Of a stretch of 64,000 bases of DNA, positions 53,582 to 62,584 are shown one piece after another (position 1 is the first letter of the stretch; every line of letters starts with the position of its first letter). The notes beneath the pieces are model-generated. The model did not search any database and was not told the DNA's origin. It saw nothing but the letters and a program-made list of their open reading frames with translations. The translations under genes were made by a program, and so were the position numbers. Source of the stretch: Nitrosomonas mobilis (GTDB lineage: Bacteria; Pseudomonadota; Gammaproteobacteria; Burkholderiales; Nitrosomonadaceae); NCBI RefSeq assembly GCF_900103035.1, contig NZ_FMWO01000048.1, positions 186,001 to 250,000 on the forward strand, read 5' to 3'.

Positions 53582-53602
53582 CCGACTTAATTGAAATATT
53601 TC

Positions 53603-53809
53603 ATGAATAACGCCACATCCAAAACTTACCCGCAAGCAGTTGACATCACGGCAGACGATTTGCCATTGCATTGTCCCAACCCACATATGGATCCAGCCAG
53701 CTGGCATCCACGCGTATTTCTGACATTGGATGCGAGCGGCCGTGCGATGTGCCCGTATTGCGGGACACGTTACACGCTCAAAGGTGGCATGCCTCATAGT
53801 CATCATTGA
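53603..53809 (+). CDS. Small zinc-finger protein (zf-CHCC type)
   Basis: A 68-residue protein ending with a zinc-binding arrangement: LHCPNPH near 22-28, then CPYCGTRY near 50-57. This fits the zf-CHCC fold, also found in the NDUFS6 complex I subunit. It follows ilvE after 21 bp, a common betaproteobacterial order. The ATG at 53603 is chosen over an in-frame TTG at 53591. Confidence 0.8.
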   Translation: MNNATSKTYPQAVDITADDLPLHCPNPHMDPASWHPRVFLTLDASGRAMCPYCGTRYTLKGGMPHSHH

Positions 53810-53848
53810 AGTTCTATCCTGGCCTCAATTTAATTAAGGGTTCGCCTT

Positions 53849-55225
53849 ATGAATAGCATTCCGCATGAGATATTCAAAGCTTATGACATACGGGGTATCG
53901 TTGCAACTGCTTTGACTCCGGCAGCGGTAGAGTTGATTGGTCAGGCAATCGGCTCAGAAGCCCGCGCCCGCAAGCTTGGTACCATTGCGATTGGTCGTGA
54001 TGGTCGTTTGTCTGGGCCAATTCTGACGCAAGCGTTGACTAATGGCATTCGCAAAAGCGGGGTCGACGTCATCGATGTCGGCATGGTCGCTACGCCAATG
54101 CTGTATTTTGCAGCGTATGAATTATGCGATTACTCTGGTGTGATGGTAACAGGCAGCCACAACCCCCCCGAATACAATGGACTCAAGATGGTTCTGGGCG
54201 GCGAGACACTTGCAGCAGAAGCCATTCAGGCATTGCGCCACCGGATCGAGAAACAGGATTTCACCCTTGGACAAGGTAGTTATCGCCAGCAGGAGATTGG
54301 CGAGCGCTACCTGCTGCGTATCACGAGCGACATCAAGCTGGCACGTCCGGTCAAGCTGGTCGTCGATTGTGGCAATGGCGTGGCAGGCGCATTTGCGCCT
54401 GAGCTCTATCGCAGGCTGGGTTGCGAAGTAACGGAGCTGTTTTGTGAAGTGGATGGTACTTTCCCTAATCATCATCCGGATCCTTCCGTGCCGGAAAATC
54501 TGCGGGATGTCATCCATGCGCTAGAGACGACTGATGCCGATATCGGCTTTGCCTTCGACGGAGATGGCGATCGCCTTGGCGTCGTTACCAAGGATGGCCG
54601 CATTATTTATGCTGACCGCCAGCTGATGCTCTTTGCCGCCGATGTGCTGTCGCGCAATCCCGGTGGGCAAATCATCTTTGATGTCAAATGTACACGCAAT
54701 CTTGCGCCGTGGATTGAGGATCATGGGGGTGTCCCCGTGATGTGGAAAACGGGACATTCGTTTATCAAGGCCAAGCTGAAAGAAACCGGTGCTTTGCTGG
54801 CAGGGGAGATGAGCGGGCATATTTTTTTCAAGGAACGCTGGTATGGGTTCGATGACGGACTCTATGCCGGTGCGCGCTTGCTGGAACTGTTGAGCAAGGA
54901 AAAGGATCTTGGCGCGACCCTTAATGCTCTGCCGGATTCTCTCAATACTCCGGAACTGCAAATCAGACTGGCGGAAGGGGAAAATCATACTCTGATCGCC
55001 CAGCTGCAGCGCGAAGCAAGTTTTCCCAATGCTGATCGGGTGATCACTATTGATGGTTTGCGGGTGGAATATCCGGATGGTTTTGGATTGATTCGTGCTT
55101 CCAATACCACGCCAGTTGCGGTGCTGCGTTTTGAAGCAAAAGATGAGGCCGCACTCAAGCGTATTCAGCAAGACCTCCGCCAATGCATCCTGCAAGTCAA
55201 ACCTGATGCGGTTTTACCTTTCTGA
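53849..55225 (+). CDS. Phosphomannomutase / phosphoglucomutase
   Basis: A 458-residue alpha-D-phosphohexomutase. The catalytic phosphoserine is Ser103 in VTGSHNPP. The metal loop DGDGDR lies near 236-241, the sugar-binding GEMSGH near 320-325, and the phosphate-binding RASNTTP near 414-420. It resembles AlgC/ManB-type enzymes supplying mannose-1-phosphate or glucose-1-phosphate for envelope polysaccharides. Confidence 0.9.
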   Translation: MNSIPHEIFKAYDIRGIVATALTPAAVELIGQAIGSEARARKLGTIAIGRDGRLSGPILTQALTNGIRKSGVDVIDVGMVATPMLYFAAYELCDYSGVMVTGSHNPPEYNGLKMVLGGETLAAEAIQALRHRIEKQDFTLGQGSYRQQEIGERYLLRITSDIKLARPVKLVVDCGNGVAGAFAPELYRRLGCEVTELFCEVDGTFPNHHPDPSVPENLRDVIHALETTDADIGFAFDGDGDRLGVVTKDGRIIYADRQLMLFAADVLSRNPGGQIIFDVKCTRNLAPWIEDHGGVPVMWKTGHSFIKAKLKETGALLAGEMSGHIFFKERWYGFDDGLYAGARLLELLSKEKDLGATLNALPDSLNTPELQIRLAEGENHTLIAQLQREASFPNADRVITIDGLRVEYPDGFGLIRASNTTPVAVLRFEAKDEAALKRIQQDLRQCILQVKPDAVLPF

Positions 55226-55235
55226 CGGAATCAAA

Positions 55236-55276
55236 AATGAACGACTGGTCATGATCAGTCTGACCAGTCGTTCATT
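55236..55276 (+). promoter_or_regulatory. Perfect 16-bp inverted repeat directly before nadE
   Basis: AATGAACGACTGGTCA and TGACCAGTCGTTCATT are exact reverse complements around a 9-base loop, ending six bases before the nadE ATG. No T-run follows. It may terminate the phosphohexomutase transcript or shape nadE translation, as the usual ribosome-binding position falls inside or beside the hairpin. Confidence 0.6.
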
Positions 55277-55282
55277 GCCACC

Positions 55283-56890
55283 ATGAAAATTGCCCTGGCA
55301 CAGATCAATCCCATCGTTGGCGATCTACAGGGAAACGCAGACAAAATTCTCAATACATGCCTGCAGGCACACGCAGCACAGGCCAGTTTGCTCATCACCC
55401 CGGAAATGTCGTTGACGGGTTACCCGGTTCAAGACTGGTTGTTTCGTCAGGACTTCATTTCAGCCTGTGGACAGATACTGCGGCAGCTTGCCGCAGAACT
55501 TCCACCCGTAACAGTGGTGATTGGCCACCCGCATGCCGAGAATGGCAGGCTGTTTAATGCCGCTTCGGTTATTCGAGATGGCAAACTCATTGCCCGCTAC
55601 TACAAAAAATACCTGTCGGTGGGCAGGGTGTTCGACGAGCAGCGCTATTTCACGGCAGGTGAGGTTTCTTGTACTTTCGCGCATGCCGGGCTGATTTTTG
55701 GATTGACAATCGGTGAAGATGTTCACCAGTTACCTTACCTGCAAACGATACAACAGCAAGGAGCACAAGTGCTGCTCGCCATGCGCGCATCTCCTTATAG
55801 TGTTGGTCAGCATAATGAGCGGCTGAGTATGGCGAAAGCAGCTTCCAGTCAGATCGCTTTGCCTGCCATCTATATCAATCTGGCTGGTGGGCAGGATGAG
55901 CTGGTATTCGATGGCGCATCATTTGCTGTTGATAGTCGCGGTGAGCGTACTCATCAGTTTGCGGCGTTTAAAGACATGCTTGGCATCATCGAATTGAATA
56001 ACGATCAACTGCATAAAGGCACAAAAATCGACCTGCCGGAGCAGTTGGCGAGTATTTACGCCGCGTTATGTCTGGGGGTGCGTGATTTTATCGGTAAAAA
56101 TGGATTTCCAGGAGCGTTGATCGGTTTGTCAGGCGGCGTTGATTCCGCACTGGTATTGGCGATCGCGGTCGACGCGCTCGGGTGTGACCGTGTCAGAACC
56201 GTGATGCTGCCATCACCCTATACCGCCGATATCAGCCGACAGGATGCCCGCATAATGGCGCAGAACTTGGGTGTCGAACATATTGAAATCCCGATAGATA
56301 CCATTTTTGCAGAGCACAGGCAAATTCTCTCAGTGCCTTTACAATTGCTGCCGGCCATTCCTGCTCCCACCACTGAAGAAAATCTGCAGGCTCGTATCCG
56401 CGCCATCCTGTTGATGGCGCTTTCCAACCAGAGTAGCCTGCTGCTGCTCAACACCAGTAACAAATCTGAGACGGCGGTTGGCTACAGTACGCTGTATGGT
56501 GATATGGCAGGTGGTTTTGCAGTATTGAAAGATGTCAGTAAAACTCTGGTTTATGCGCTTTGCCACTACCGCAACCGGATCGCCCCGATCATTCCGGAAC
56601 GCATTTTGCAACGACCGCCATCTGCAGAGCTGCGTCCCAATCAGACAGACCAGGACAACCTGCCGCCGTATCCGGTGCTGGACGCGATGATCGAAGCCTA
56701 CGTCGAACAGGGATGTTCCGTCGAAGAGATCGTCGCGATGGGTTATCCACAATCACTCGTGCAGCGAGTGATTCATTTGATTCACGGCAGCGAATATAAG
56801 CGTCAACAAGCTGCCCCCGGTATCCGGTTGACCCGGCGAGATTTTGGGAAATCGTGGCGTTTTCCGCTGACTTCCAGATTTCTGAAATAA
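55283..56890 (+). CDS. nadE: Glutamine-dependent NAD+ synthetase
   Basis: A 535-residue two-domain enzyme. The N-terminal carbon-nitrogen hydrolase (nitrilase) domain supplies ammonia from glutamine (catalytic Glu in TPEMSLTGYP near 41, and KKYLSV near 109). The C-terminal synthetase carries the P-loop GLSGGVDSA near 276-284 and SNKSETAVGYSTLYGD near 391-406. The length matches bacterial glutamine-dependent NadE. Confidence 0.95.
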   Translation: MKIALAQINPIVGDLQGNADKILNTCLQAHAAQASLLITPEMSLTGYPVQDWLFRQDFISACGQILRQLAAELPPVTVVIGHPHAENGRLFNAASVIRDGKLIARYYKKYLSVGRVFDEQRYFTAGEVSCTFAHAGLIFGLTIGEDVHQLPYLQTIQQQGAQVLLAMRASPYSVGQHNERLSMAKAASSQIALPAIYINLAGGQDELVFDGASFAVDSRGERTHQFAAFKDMLGIIELNNDQLHKGTKIDLPEQLASIYAALCLGVRDFIGKNGFPGALIGLSGGVDSALVLAIAVDALGCDRVRTVMLPSPYTADISRQDARIMAQNLGVEHIEIPIDTIFAEHRQILSVPLQLLPAIPAPTTEENLQARIRAILLMALSNQSSLLLLNTSNKSETAVGYSTLYGDMAGGFAVLKDVSKTLVYALCHYRNRIAPIIPERILQRPPSAELRPNQTDQDNLPPYPVLDAMIEAYVEQGCSVEEIVAMGYPQSLVQRVIHLIHGSEYKRQQAAPGIRLTRRDFGKSWRFPLTSRFLK

Positions 56891-57190
56891 CTGCCGACAG
56901 AGTCAATTTTTTGCTATTTTGAGCTGTACTTACAGATGAATATTTCACAGATAAAATATTCGTTCGTCTGGCATCCCAGAACCAATTAAAGGAAATAACA
57001 CGAAAATACAATGCGGTTCATGCAAGTAATGGTAATTCTGGCTTTTATCCTCCCTACCCAGACGTGGGTGGCTGTCAAAGTAATTGCTGACGTCGGCCAG
57101 CCTGCAGCAGATTTTCCACCTGAGTATATTTACTGGATTATTGCACCCAATCCGGTCATTGGCGCATCCGGCCATAATGAAGGGAGCGGG
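56891..57190. other. Gap after nadE, uncertain content
   Basis: About 300 bp. A forward open frame (57011-57229) encodes a short hydrophobic N-terminus, MRFMQVMVILAFILP, then unrelated sequence, and runs into the opposite gene. It may be a truncated exported-protein gene. No motif identifies it. Confidence 0.25.
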
Positions 57191-57853
57191 TCAGTCTACC
57201 AAAAGAGTGTTGTTGATCGTGGACCGTGAGTCTCCACGCCTTGGAGCTTTAAGCTTTTCGAGATGGTTGATATATGTCTCAAGGCTACGACCTGCGATGC
57301 TGCCCTTAATGCCTGATACGTGCTTGATGAAATTCTCTCGATCAACAGCATCAGTGGGATCTGGCGTGCCATCCTTCCAGTTTGAAAAGTCCATGATCAC
57401 CAACGCTGATCTTATCTCGATGTTTTCCGGCCATGCAGGTGCTTCTTTGTCTATGAAGTAGTGCCAGTCTCTAAGTGCAGGATCAGCAAGAGCCATATAG
57501 AACTTGTGGCGCCAGTATTCCTCAAATTCATCTGCAATTGTCTTGTAGGTGGGATGTGTGATCTGAGAGGCTATCTTCTTGGCTCTAAGAATGTGCCTGG
57601 CTGCAGTTAACCAATTTAATCTGTCTGCCATTGGTGGCATCGAGCGGCCGTCGTCCGTCAGGGAGTTGAACGACCACTCCAAAGACTTTTGGAATTGCGT
57701 CACATATTCCCTGTCACGTTCTCGAGTTTTATCGTCGCGGATCTTCTTTAGGTTGGCGCGATAAGCAAGAAAAGCAAGAAAAATTGACACCGGCGTCAAT
57801 GCGCTGATGCCAATCTTGATCCATTCGATGCAGTCTGCCGAGCAAGCGATCAT
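57191..57853 (-). CDS. Unknown membrane protein
   Basis: A 220-residue protein with one transmembrane helix at about 11-32 (IGISALTPVSIFLAFLAYR), then a charged region (RDDKTRERDREY) and a helical C-terminal part with EEYWRHKFYMALADP near 131-145. I do not recognise the family. An in-frame ATG 12 codons upstream is possible. It lies alone in a gene-poor stretch. Proteins of this plan are frequent in accessory regions. Confidence 0.5.
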   Translation of the reverse strand: MIACSADCIEWIKIGISALTPVSIFLAFLAYRANLKKIRDDKTRERDREYVTQFQKSLEWSFNSLTDDGRSMPPMADRLNWLTAARHILRAKKIASQITHPTYKTIADEFEEYWRHKFYMALADPALRDWHYFIDKEAPAWPENIEIRSALVIMDFSNWKDGTPDPTDAVDRENFIKHVSGIKGSIAGRSLETYINHLEKLKAPRRGDSRSTINNTLLVD

Positions 57854-57889
57854 GTTTGTCCGCGGTCTAACGTTTAAATTGAGAGGCAC

Positions 57890-58169
57890 TTCACGGTTTG
57901 GAAAAAAGGGAGCGCTATCCTATATTATTCTCGCCGATTTCCTCGCTGTATGATGTGATACGGTATCCCGACAAATACAGTTCTGCTTAGTCTTGGCATT
58001 CATGAATTCACCTAAATTATTCAGGCGACAACTGACTTGGCAATTACCGGGTTCCGTCGTGGAGTTGTCAGTTTGAGTGATAATTAGCCAATTCTAGTGC
58101 TCTGTTGCGTTAAGGTTTTCCGTCTAACTATCCCATTTATTTCGTTGAAGAAAAATTTTCCTTAATTAC
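57890..58169. other. Gap with no gene recognised
   Basis: About 280 bp between two minus-strand genes. GCGTTAAG near 58106 and CTTAACGC near 58169 form an 8-bp inverted repeat at its right edge, overlapping the stop of the TPR gene. No other feature seen. Confidence 0.35.
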
Positions 58170-59756
58170 TTAACGCGATAGAACCTTTTTTGTGAGCTGA
58201 TGATATTGCTGTTCATATTGACTGACTTTGGATAAGTTACCTGCTTTTTTTGCTGCTTGAGCTGCGAGTAGAATCGCGTTGCGACGGTTCGGTGTGCGTT
58301 GCAGCGAGGTTTCCAGCTCTTTTAATGCAGCTGTTGGATGGTTTAATGTCAGCAGCAATTCGCCAAGTAATTCCCGTGCCGGGATGATGGCACCGGGAGT
58401 GACATTGTCTTTTTCGGTCGAATCTTCCAAATCAGCGGATGCATGCATCAGTTGTAGCGCCTCTTCAGTTCGATTCTCGGCAGCTGCGATCCAGGCAGCA
58501 ACGGCCAGACGCTGAATTTCAATTTGACCGGCAGTGTAGTCTTGATGTGCCGAGCGGTCGAGTTCGCGCAGTGTCTCCAGGTGCTTCAGGTTTTTTTTTG
58601 CATCAGCGACGTTATCGGTTCTGGCTGCGCCAATTCCTTTGGCAAAATACGTGATCGCTTCACACCAACCGAATTGCTGCCACGGAAAATCCGCCGGATG
58701 AGCATTCAATTTTGCCGCTTCATGCCAATCGCCGCGCTCAACAGCAAAGCGTGCCGGGATGGCAGCGTGGGCATAGGCAATGGTGGTATTGTGCGGGTAT
58801 GCGTTGTCGATAGCACGCACTTCTTGTACGATGGCACGGGCTTTTTCTATTTCATCCAGCTGCAAATAAGCATACAACAGATAGTCTTTAGCGTGGATGT
58901 CATCCCCGTAATTGTCAGATGCGTGTTCCTGTGAAGCCTGGTATGCCGCCAGATTGGATTGCACTACATCCGGCCATAGGCCCAGGCGGACAAAGATATG
59001 GGATGACATGTGCAAAGCATGCGGTACGGTGGGTGCGATATCTCTATATGCCCGTGCGGCATCAAGTCCGAGTTCCGCCAGTTCAGGGTAATCGCTGCTG
59101 TGGATGATGTAGTGAGCGACGCCGGGGTGTTGTGGCTCGTCTTTCAAGACACGTTGCAGCAACTGTAACGCCTGTTTTTGCCTGGTAAAGGTTTTATCGC
59201 CTGGCGAAACATTTGAAATCAATGCCAGTGCGTAAAATAGTGTGGCCTCATTATCGTCTGGAAATTGTTCGGTAATACGCTTCACGGCCTGTTCATACGC
59301 GAGTTTCCGCGCACTGTAATCGCGACCGTCATCTGTTGCTGGATACAATATGGCAATCGCATCCAGATAGGCCTTTTCCCGGGCAGTTTTGATTGTTAAT
59401 GATCGCGCTTGCGCAAGGGCATTGCGTGCCCGCTGTACTTCCATTGGCGTCGGGGTGGTCGCCCATAATTGCTGATAAAGACTCATTGCGATACCCCAGT
59501 ACCCCATGGTGCAGTCGGGATCAGTAGAGGTGACCCGTTGGAAAGCTTTTTCAGCTTCGTCGTACCAGAATGAATGCAGCATCGCCAGTGCTTGATTGAA
59601 TTGAGCTTGTGCAACAGATGTGCAGGAGACGGGAAACTGCACTTTTCCGAGTTTCTTTTGATCGATGTTAACGGCAGGGTGATGATCGCCATCAGCGATT
59701 GCAGATCCGGCCCATAACAAAATGGTGATGGTAAAAATGCGTGTAAGTGTTGTCAT
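58170..59756 (-). CDS. Exported TPR-repeat protein
   Basis: A 528-residue protein with a signal peptide at 1-21 (SAIADG). TPR-like helical pairs run through most of it, including LAMLHSFWYDEAEKAFQRV near 53-71 and GYWGIAMSLYQQLW near 80-93. The combination resembles exported TPR proteins found in many betaproteobacteria. The ATG overlaps the stop of a short upstream frame in an ATGA arrangement. Confidence 0.7.
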   Translation of the reverse strand: MTTLTRIFTITILLWAGSAIADGDHHPAVNIDQKKLGKVQFPVSCTSVAQAQFNQALAMLHSFWYDEAEKAFQRVTSTDPDCTMGYWGIAMSLYQQLWATTPTPMEVQRARNALAQARSLTIKTAREKAYLDAIAILYPATDDGRDYSARKLAYEQAVKRITEQFPDDNEATLFYALALISNVSPGDKTFTRQKQALQLLQRVLKDEPQHPGVAHYIIHSSDYPELAELGLDAARAYRDIAPTVPHALHMSSHIFVRLGLWPDVVQSNLAAYQASQEHASDNYGDDIHAKDYLLYAYLQLDEIEKARAIVQEVRAIDNAYPHNTTIAYAHAAIPARFAVERGDWHEAAKLNAHPADFPWQQFGWCEAITYFAKGIGAARTDNVADAKKNLKHLETLRELDRSAHQDYTAGQIEIQRLAVAAWIAAAENRTEEALQLMHASADLEDSTEKDNVTPGAIIPARELLGELLLTLNHPTAALKELETSLQRTPNRRNAILLAAQAAKKAGNLSKVSQYEQQYHQLTKKVLSR

Positions 59757-60065
59757 TGGATGTCCCCAGAAATGGCGTGGCTTGATAATGGGAAATAGCG
59801 TTGAAAAGTATCCGCTCTAAGATCCGACGGAAAAAATTGCTTTAGTACTTCAAAGCTTAAACTGGCAAATGGATTGTGTCGCTCCGAGTCCCAGACACGG
59901 AGCGAGTAGCCGCTTCGTGCTTTAGCACTCGATGCGCCTCGCGAAACGGTAGCGAGGTGGCTGTTCTGCAATGCGTTGCGCTGTGTCGAGTCCATAGTGA
60001 TCAATAAGTACGGGGTCTGGATCACGGTCATAAGGAATGACGACTTCGTCAACATAGCCCGCCAT
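59753..60065 (-). pseudogene. Possible frameshifted short gene upstream of the TPR gene
   Basis: A well-placed ATG at 60065, with GGAGAG about seven bases upstream, opens a 47-codon frame (MAGYVDEVVIPYDRDPDPV) that stops near 59922. A second frame continues with coding-like sequence (SLRVWDSERHNPFASL) to a TGA overlapping the TPR start codon. A third contains REAHRVLK, a segment seen near the end of class I methyltransferase domains. Together they look like one decayed gene with frameshifts, but each piece could be chance. Confidence 0.3.
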
Positions 60066-60132
60066 AGATGACTCTCCGCAGAATGGAATTGATAAAGTAT
60101 AAAACAGGGCTCAATCGCTTATTTCGCTATTG

Positions 60133-60158
60133 TTCAGCACCGTATATTCGGTGCTGAA
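60133..60158. terminator. Hairpin downstream of the urea transporter unit
   Basis: TTCAGCACCG and CGGTGCTGAA form a perfect 10-bp stem around TATATT, about 70 bp after the stop of the unknown membrane gene. It probably ends the minus-strand urea transporter transcript. It has no T-run. Confidence 0.5.
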
Positions 60159-60230
60159 TGTGTCTGTCGCGCGCTGATTTATAGTGCGTGATTAATGCTG
60201 TCATTGATCCAGGTAATTGAAATTAAGGCA

Positions 60231-60863
60231 TCAACTAAAAATTTTTCTAATATTGTAGAGAACAGGTACCGACACAATCAGTAGGAGCATGGGCCAAAAT
60301 TCAACAATGGTTTCATGCCATTGTGTTCCCACTGTGATTGGAATTTCTAATACAAATTCGACTTGATCCGTATTTTTACCAGAAAGATAAAGCCCGTATT
60401 CTCCGGTTTCGTCGATGCTTAATACCTGAGTGATGATGCCGGATTTGTGGATTTCCGGAGGAATTGTCAGTAGTGTTTTTGTCGGTTTATTATCTTCTGT
60501 TTTAGCAAGCGTCATGGTCAGCGGCCATTCGCGCGCAGATTTAGGATAAAGAAGATCAATCGTGACAGCCAGCGTCCCCGGACTGGGTATTTTTCCGCAT
60601 AGAACAGGAACGGGCATCGCACTCATTGCGTCACTGGGAATTGCATAATCGGTGGAAATGAAATAACCCGAATAGCCAACCAACAGGTGTTCGGATTCGA
60701 TTGTGCACGTGCCACCTCGAAAACCCTTCGGATAGGTGGCCGACGTATCCCCCTGCGAACCTACATGAAACTGCAAGCCAATTACGGCAATAATCGAGAG
60801 AGATCCGATCAGAATCAGAAAACGTTGTGCATTCTTAGGTAAATTTCCCCAAATAAAATTCAT
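60231..60863 (-). CDS. Unknown membrane protein linked to a urea transporter
   Basis: A 210-residue protein with a transmembrane helix at about 14-31 and another near the C-terminus (about 189-206). The region between is probably periplasmic, with Cys pairs such as GGTCTIE near 50 and PVLCGKIP near 86. AGGAG precedes the start. It lies 23 bp after the urea transporter gene on the same strand. I do not recognise the family; it could be an accessory subunit. Confidence 0.6.
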   Translation of the reverse strand: MNFIWGNLPKNAQRFLILIGSLSIIAVIGLQFHVGSQGDTSATYPKGFRGGTCTIESEHLLVGYSGYFISTDYAIPSDAMSAMPVPVLCGKIPSPGTLAVTIDLLYPKSAREWPLTMTLAKTEDNKPTKTLLTIPPEIHKSGIITQVLSIDETGEYGLYLSGKNTDQVEFVLEIPITVGTQWHETIVEFWPMLLLIVSVPVLYNIRKIFS

Positions 60864-60886
60864 ATTTTTCTCCTGTAAATATGAGG

Positions 60887-61876
60887 TTAGGCAGATTCAG
60901 TCGATTTTTTAAACCGTGACTGGTATCGCTTCCATTGACCTGTTACGAACAGGATGGCCCATAAAACGGATAAAAAGGGAGCCGCTAGAACTGGCAGACC
61001 GACTGGAACAAGAATCTGAGAAAGTCCAATTTGAAGCGCTGGTGTCAGCATGCTAGCCAATATCGCCAGGAACGCACTTTTTGCATCTGGCTTTAGGAAA
61101 ACTTGCCCCACTGCGATGGCGGCCAGCCCAGCATTGAACCCATACAATCCGATTCCAATGGCATGGTGATCGGCGTCGAGTAAGGCCGCAACCAGGCTTC
61201 CGCATAAAGCTCCTCCTCCAAGCAGCAGCGAGCTGCGCAACGATATGACCGCGACTCCAATTAGGATCAAGATGCCCGTCGCGAAGCTATCAACAAGGAA
61301 TATTTGGCTTACACCCTTTATTAGCAGAGTCGGCCACATACCTGGCGGCACTCCTTCACTCACAATGCTCTGCGATGAATCGGGGATTGATAGGCCGGGA
61401 TCTGCTGTTCGCAGATCGTGTCCTGGATCAAGAGTTGGGTCGAATGTAGGTGCAGCCAGTATGAATATCCAACTAGTCAGAACGAATGGAGCCGCAGCTG
61501 GAGGAATCCCGAATGGAATCTTCCTTATCATTGCAAACACTACACTGGAGAGCATAGCCGCCAGAATGATGTATAGCCAAAGTTGAGGAGCATGAGCAAG
61601 AAACGTCCATAAACCCACTCCTGTAAGTGTTCCGTTGAAGCCGTACAACCCTGCGCTTATGTCGCTTTTTGCGCTTTTAAAGACAGAGGCCGCCGCAGTA
61701 CTGCTAATGGCTCCCACAATCGCAGCCAGGCCGGTCATCACGTCATACGCACAAAATGCCACCAGAAAAATAAAACCCGAGACTGCATTGCCGCAAAAAA
61801 TGACCTGCCCGACCCCCATGAGGATTACCCGAAGAGGCTGTGGTAATGCACTCTCAATTTTTATGAACCATGCCAT
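60887..61876 (-). CDS. Urea transporter
   Basis: A 329-residue polytopic membrane protein of the UT family. Two homologous halves each carry the urea-slot motif: LYGFNGTLTGVGL near 58-70 and LYGFNAGLAAIAVGQVF near 242-258. Such transporters give facilitated urea passage into the cell. The ATG at 61876 is chosen because GGGAGGAGG lies seven bases upstream. No urease genes lie in the window. Confidence 0.88.
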   Translation of the reverse strand: MAWFIKIESALPQPLRVILMGVGQVIFCGNAVSGFIFLVAFCAYDVMTGLAAIVGAISSTAAASVFKSAKSDISAGLYGFNGTLTGVGLWTFLAHAPQLWLYIILAAMLSSVVFAMIRKIPFGIPPAAAPFVLTSWIFILAAPTFDPTLDPGHDLRTADPGLSIPDSSQSIVSEGVPPGMWPTLLIKGVSQIFLVDSFATGILILIGVAVISLRSSLLLGGGALCGSLVAALLDADHHAIGIGLYGFNAGLAAIAVGQVFLKPDAKSAFLAILASMLTPALQIGLSQILVPVGLPVLAAPFLSVLWAILFVTGQWKRYQSRFKKSTESA

Positions 61877-61970
61877 GATCAGCCCTCCTCCCAATTAGGG
61901 CAGAAATTCGTATATAAAAGGTAGCAGCCATGGCGGGCAGTACGGCCCACTCTCGAGACAGAGAGAGTAA

Positions 61971-62549
61971 TCATTCCATACCTCGAAGAATATCCTCGGC
62001 GGCAAGGCGTGCGATATGTGCTGCCTCGCTGCTTCCGGTGACCATGGCGGTCACGATTGCCCCATCGATGATCAAGCTTAATTTCTCGGTGATCATATCC
62101 GGATCCCTTGCCCCGCTTTCCGTAACTATTGCCCGGAGTCGGTCATTTATTTTTTCCCGGTGCGCAACAGCCACATCTTTTACCCAGCCACCCTCCTTCT
62201 CGTGCTCCGCGACCGCGTTGATAAAGACGCATCCGAAGTAGTCTTCTTTTTCGAACCATTTCTCTATCAGGTCGAACAGGAGCATGATGCGCTCTTTGGC
62301 GGAGCATTCTAGATCCGACAAATCCCGGTCGAACCATCGATACCACATGTCCGCCTCCGTATCTAATACTGTCTTCAGTAGATTTTTTTTCGAGCCGTAG
62401 TGCTTATAAAGGCTACCGCGAGCGACACCTGCTTCTTTAAGGATCCGGGAAATACCAGTTGCGTTTATCCCCACTCGACAGAACAGGTAGCGCGCGGCCA
62501 GCAGCAATTTTTCACTCGGTGATTTGCGGTGTTCGACTATCCTTGTCAA
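61971..62549 (-). CDS. TetR/AcrR family regulator
   Basis: A 192-residue regulator. The N-terminal helix-turn-helix is of TetR type (KLLLAARYLFCRVGINATGI near 14-33, then GVARGSLYKHYGSKKNLL near 42-59). The C-terminal part is the ligand domain. It lies 35 bp after the flavin monooxygenase gene on the same strand and probably controls that cassette. Confidence 0.88.
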   Translation of the reverse strand: MTRIVEHRKSPSEKLLLAARYLFCRVGINATGISRILKEAGVARGSLYKHYGSKKNLLKTVLDTEADMWYRWFDRDLSDLECSAKERIMLLFDLIEKWFEKEDYFGCVFINAVAEHEKEGGWVKDVAVAHREKINDRLRAIVTESGARDPDMITEKLSLIIDGAIVTAMVTGSSEAAHIARLAAEDILRGME

Positions 62550-62584
62550 TCTCTTTCTCCGTGATTAGTGATGATCAAAGTGAG

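Noticed and set aside
54521-55195. A 224-codon minus-strand open frame
   Set aside because: It is antisense to the phosphohexomutase gene, whose catalytic motifs are intact.
58097-58184. Inverted repeat that could be the ends of a small element
   Set aside because: Only eight bases pair perfectly, and one arm is the conserved end of the TPR gene; a loose hairpin is more likely.
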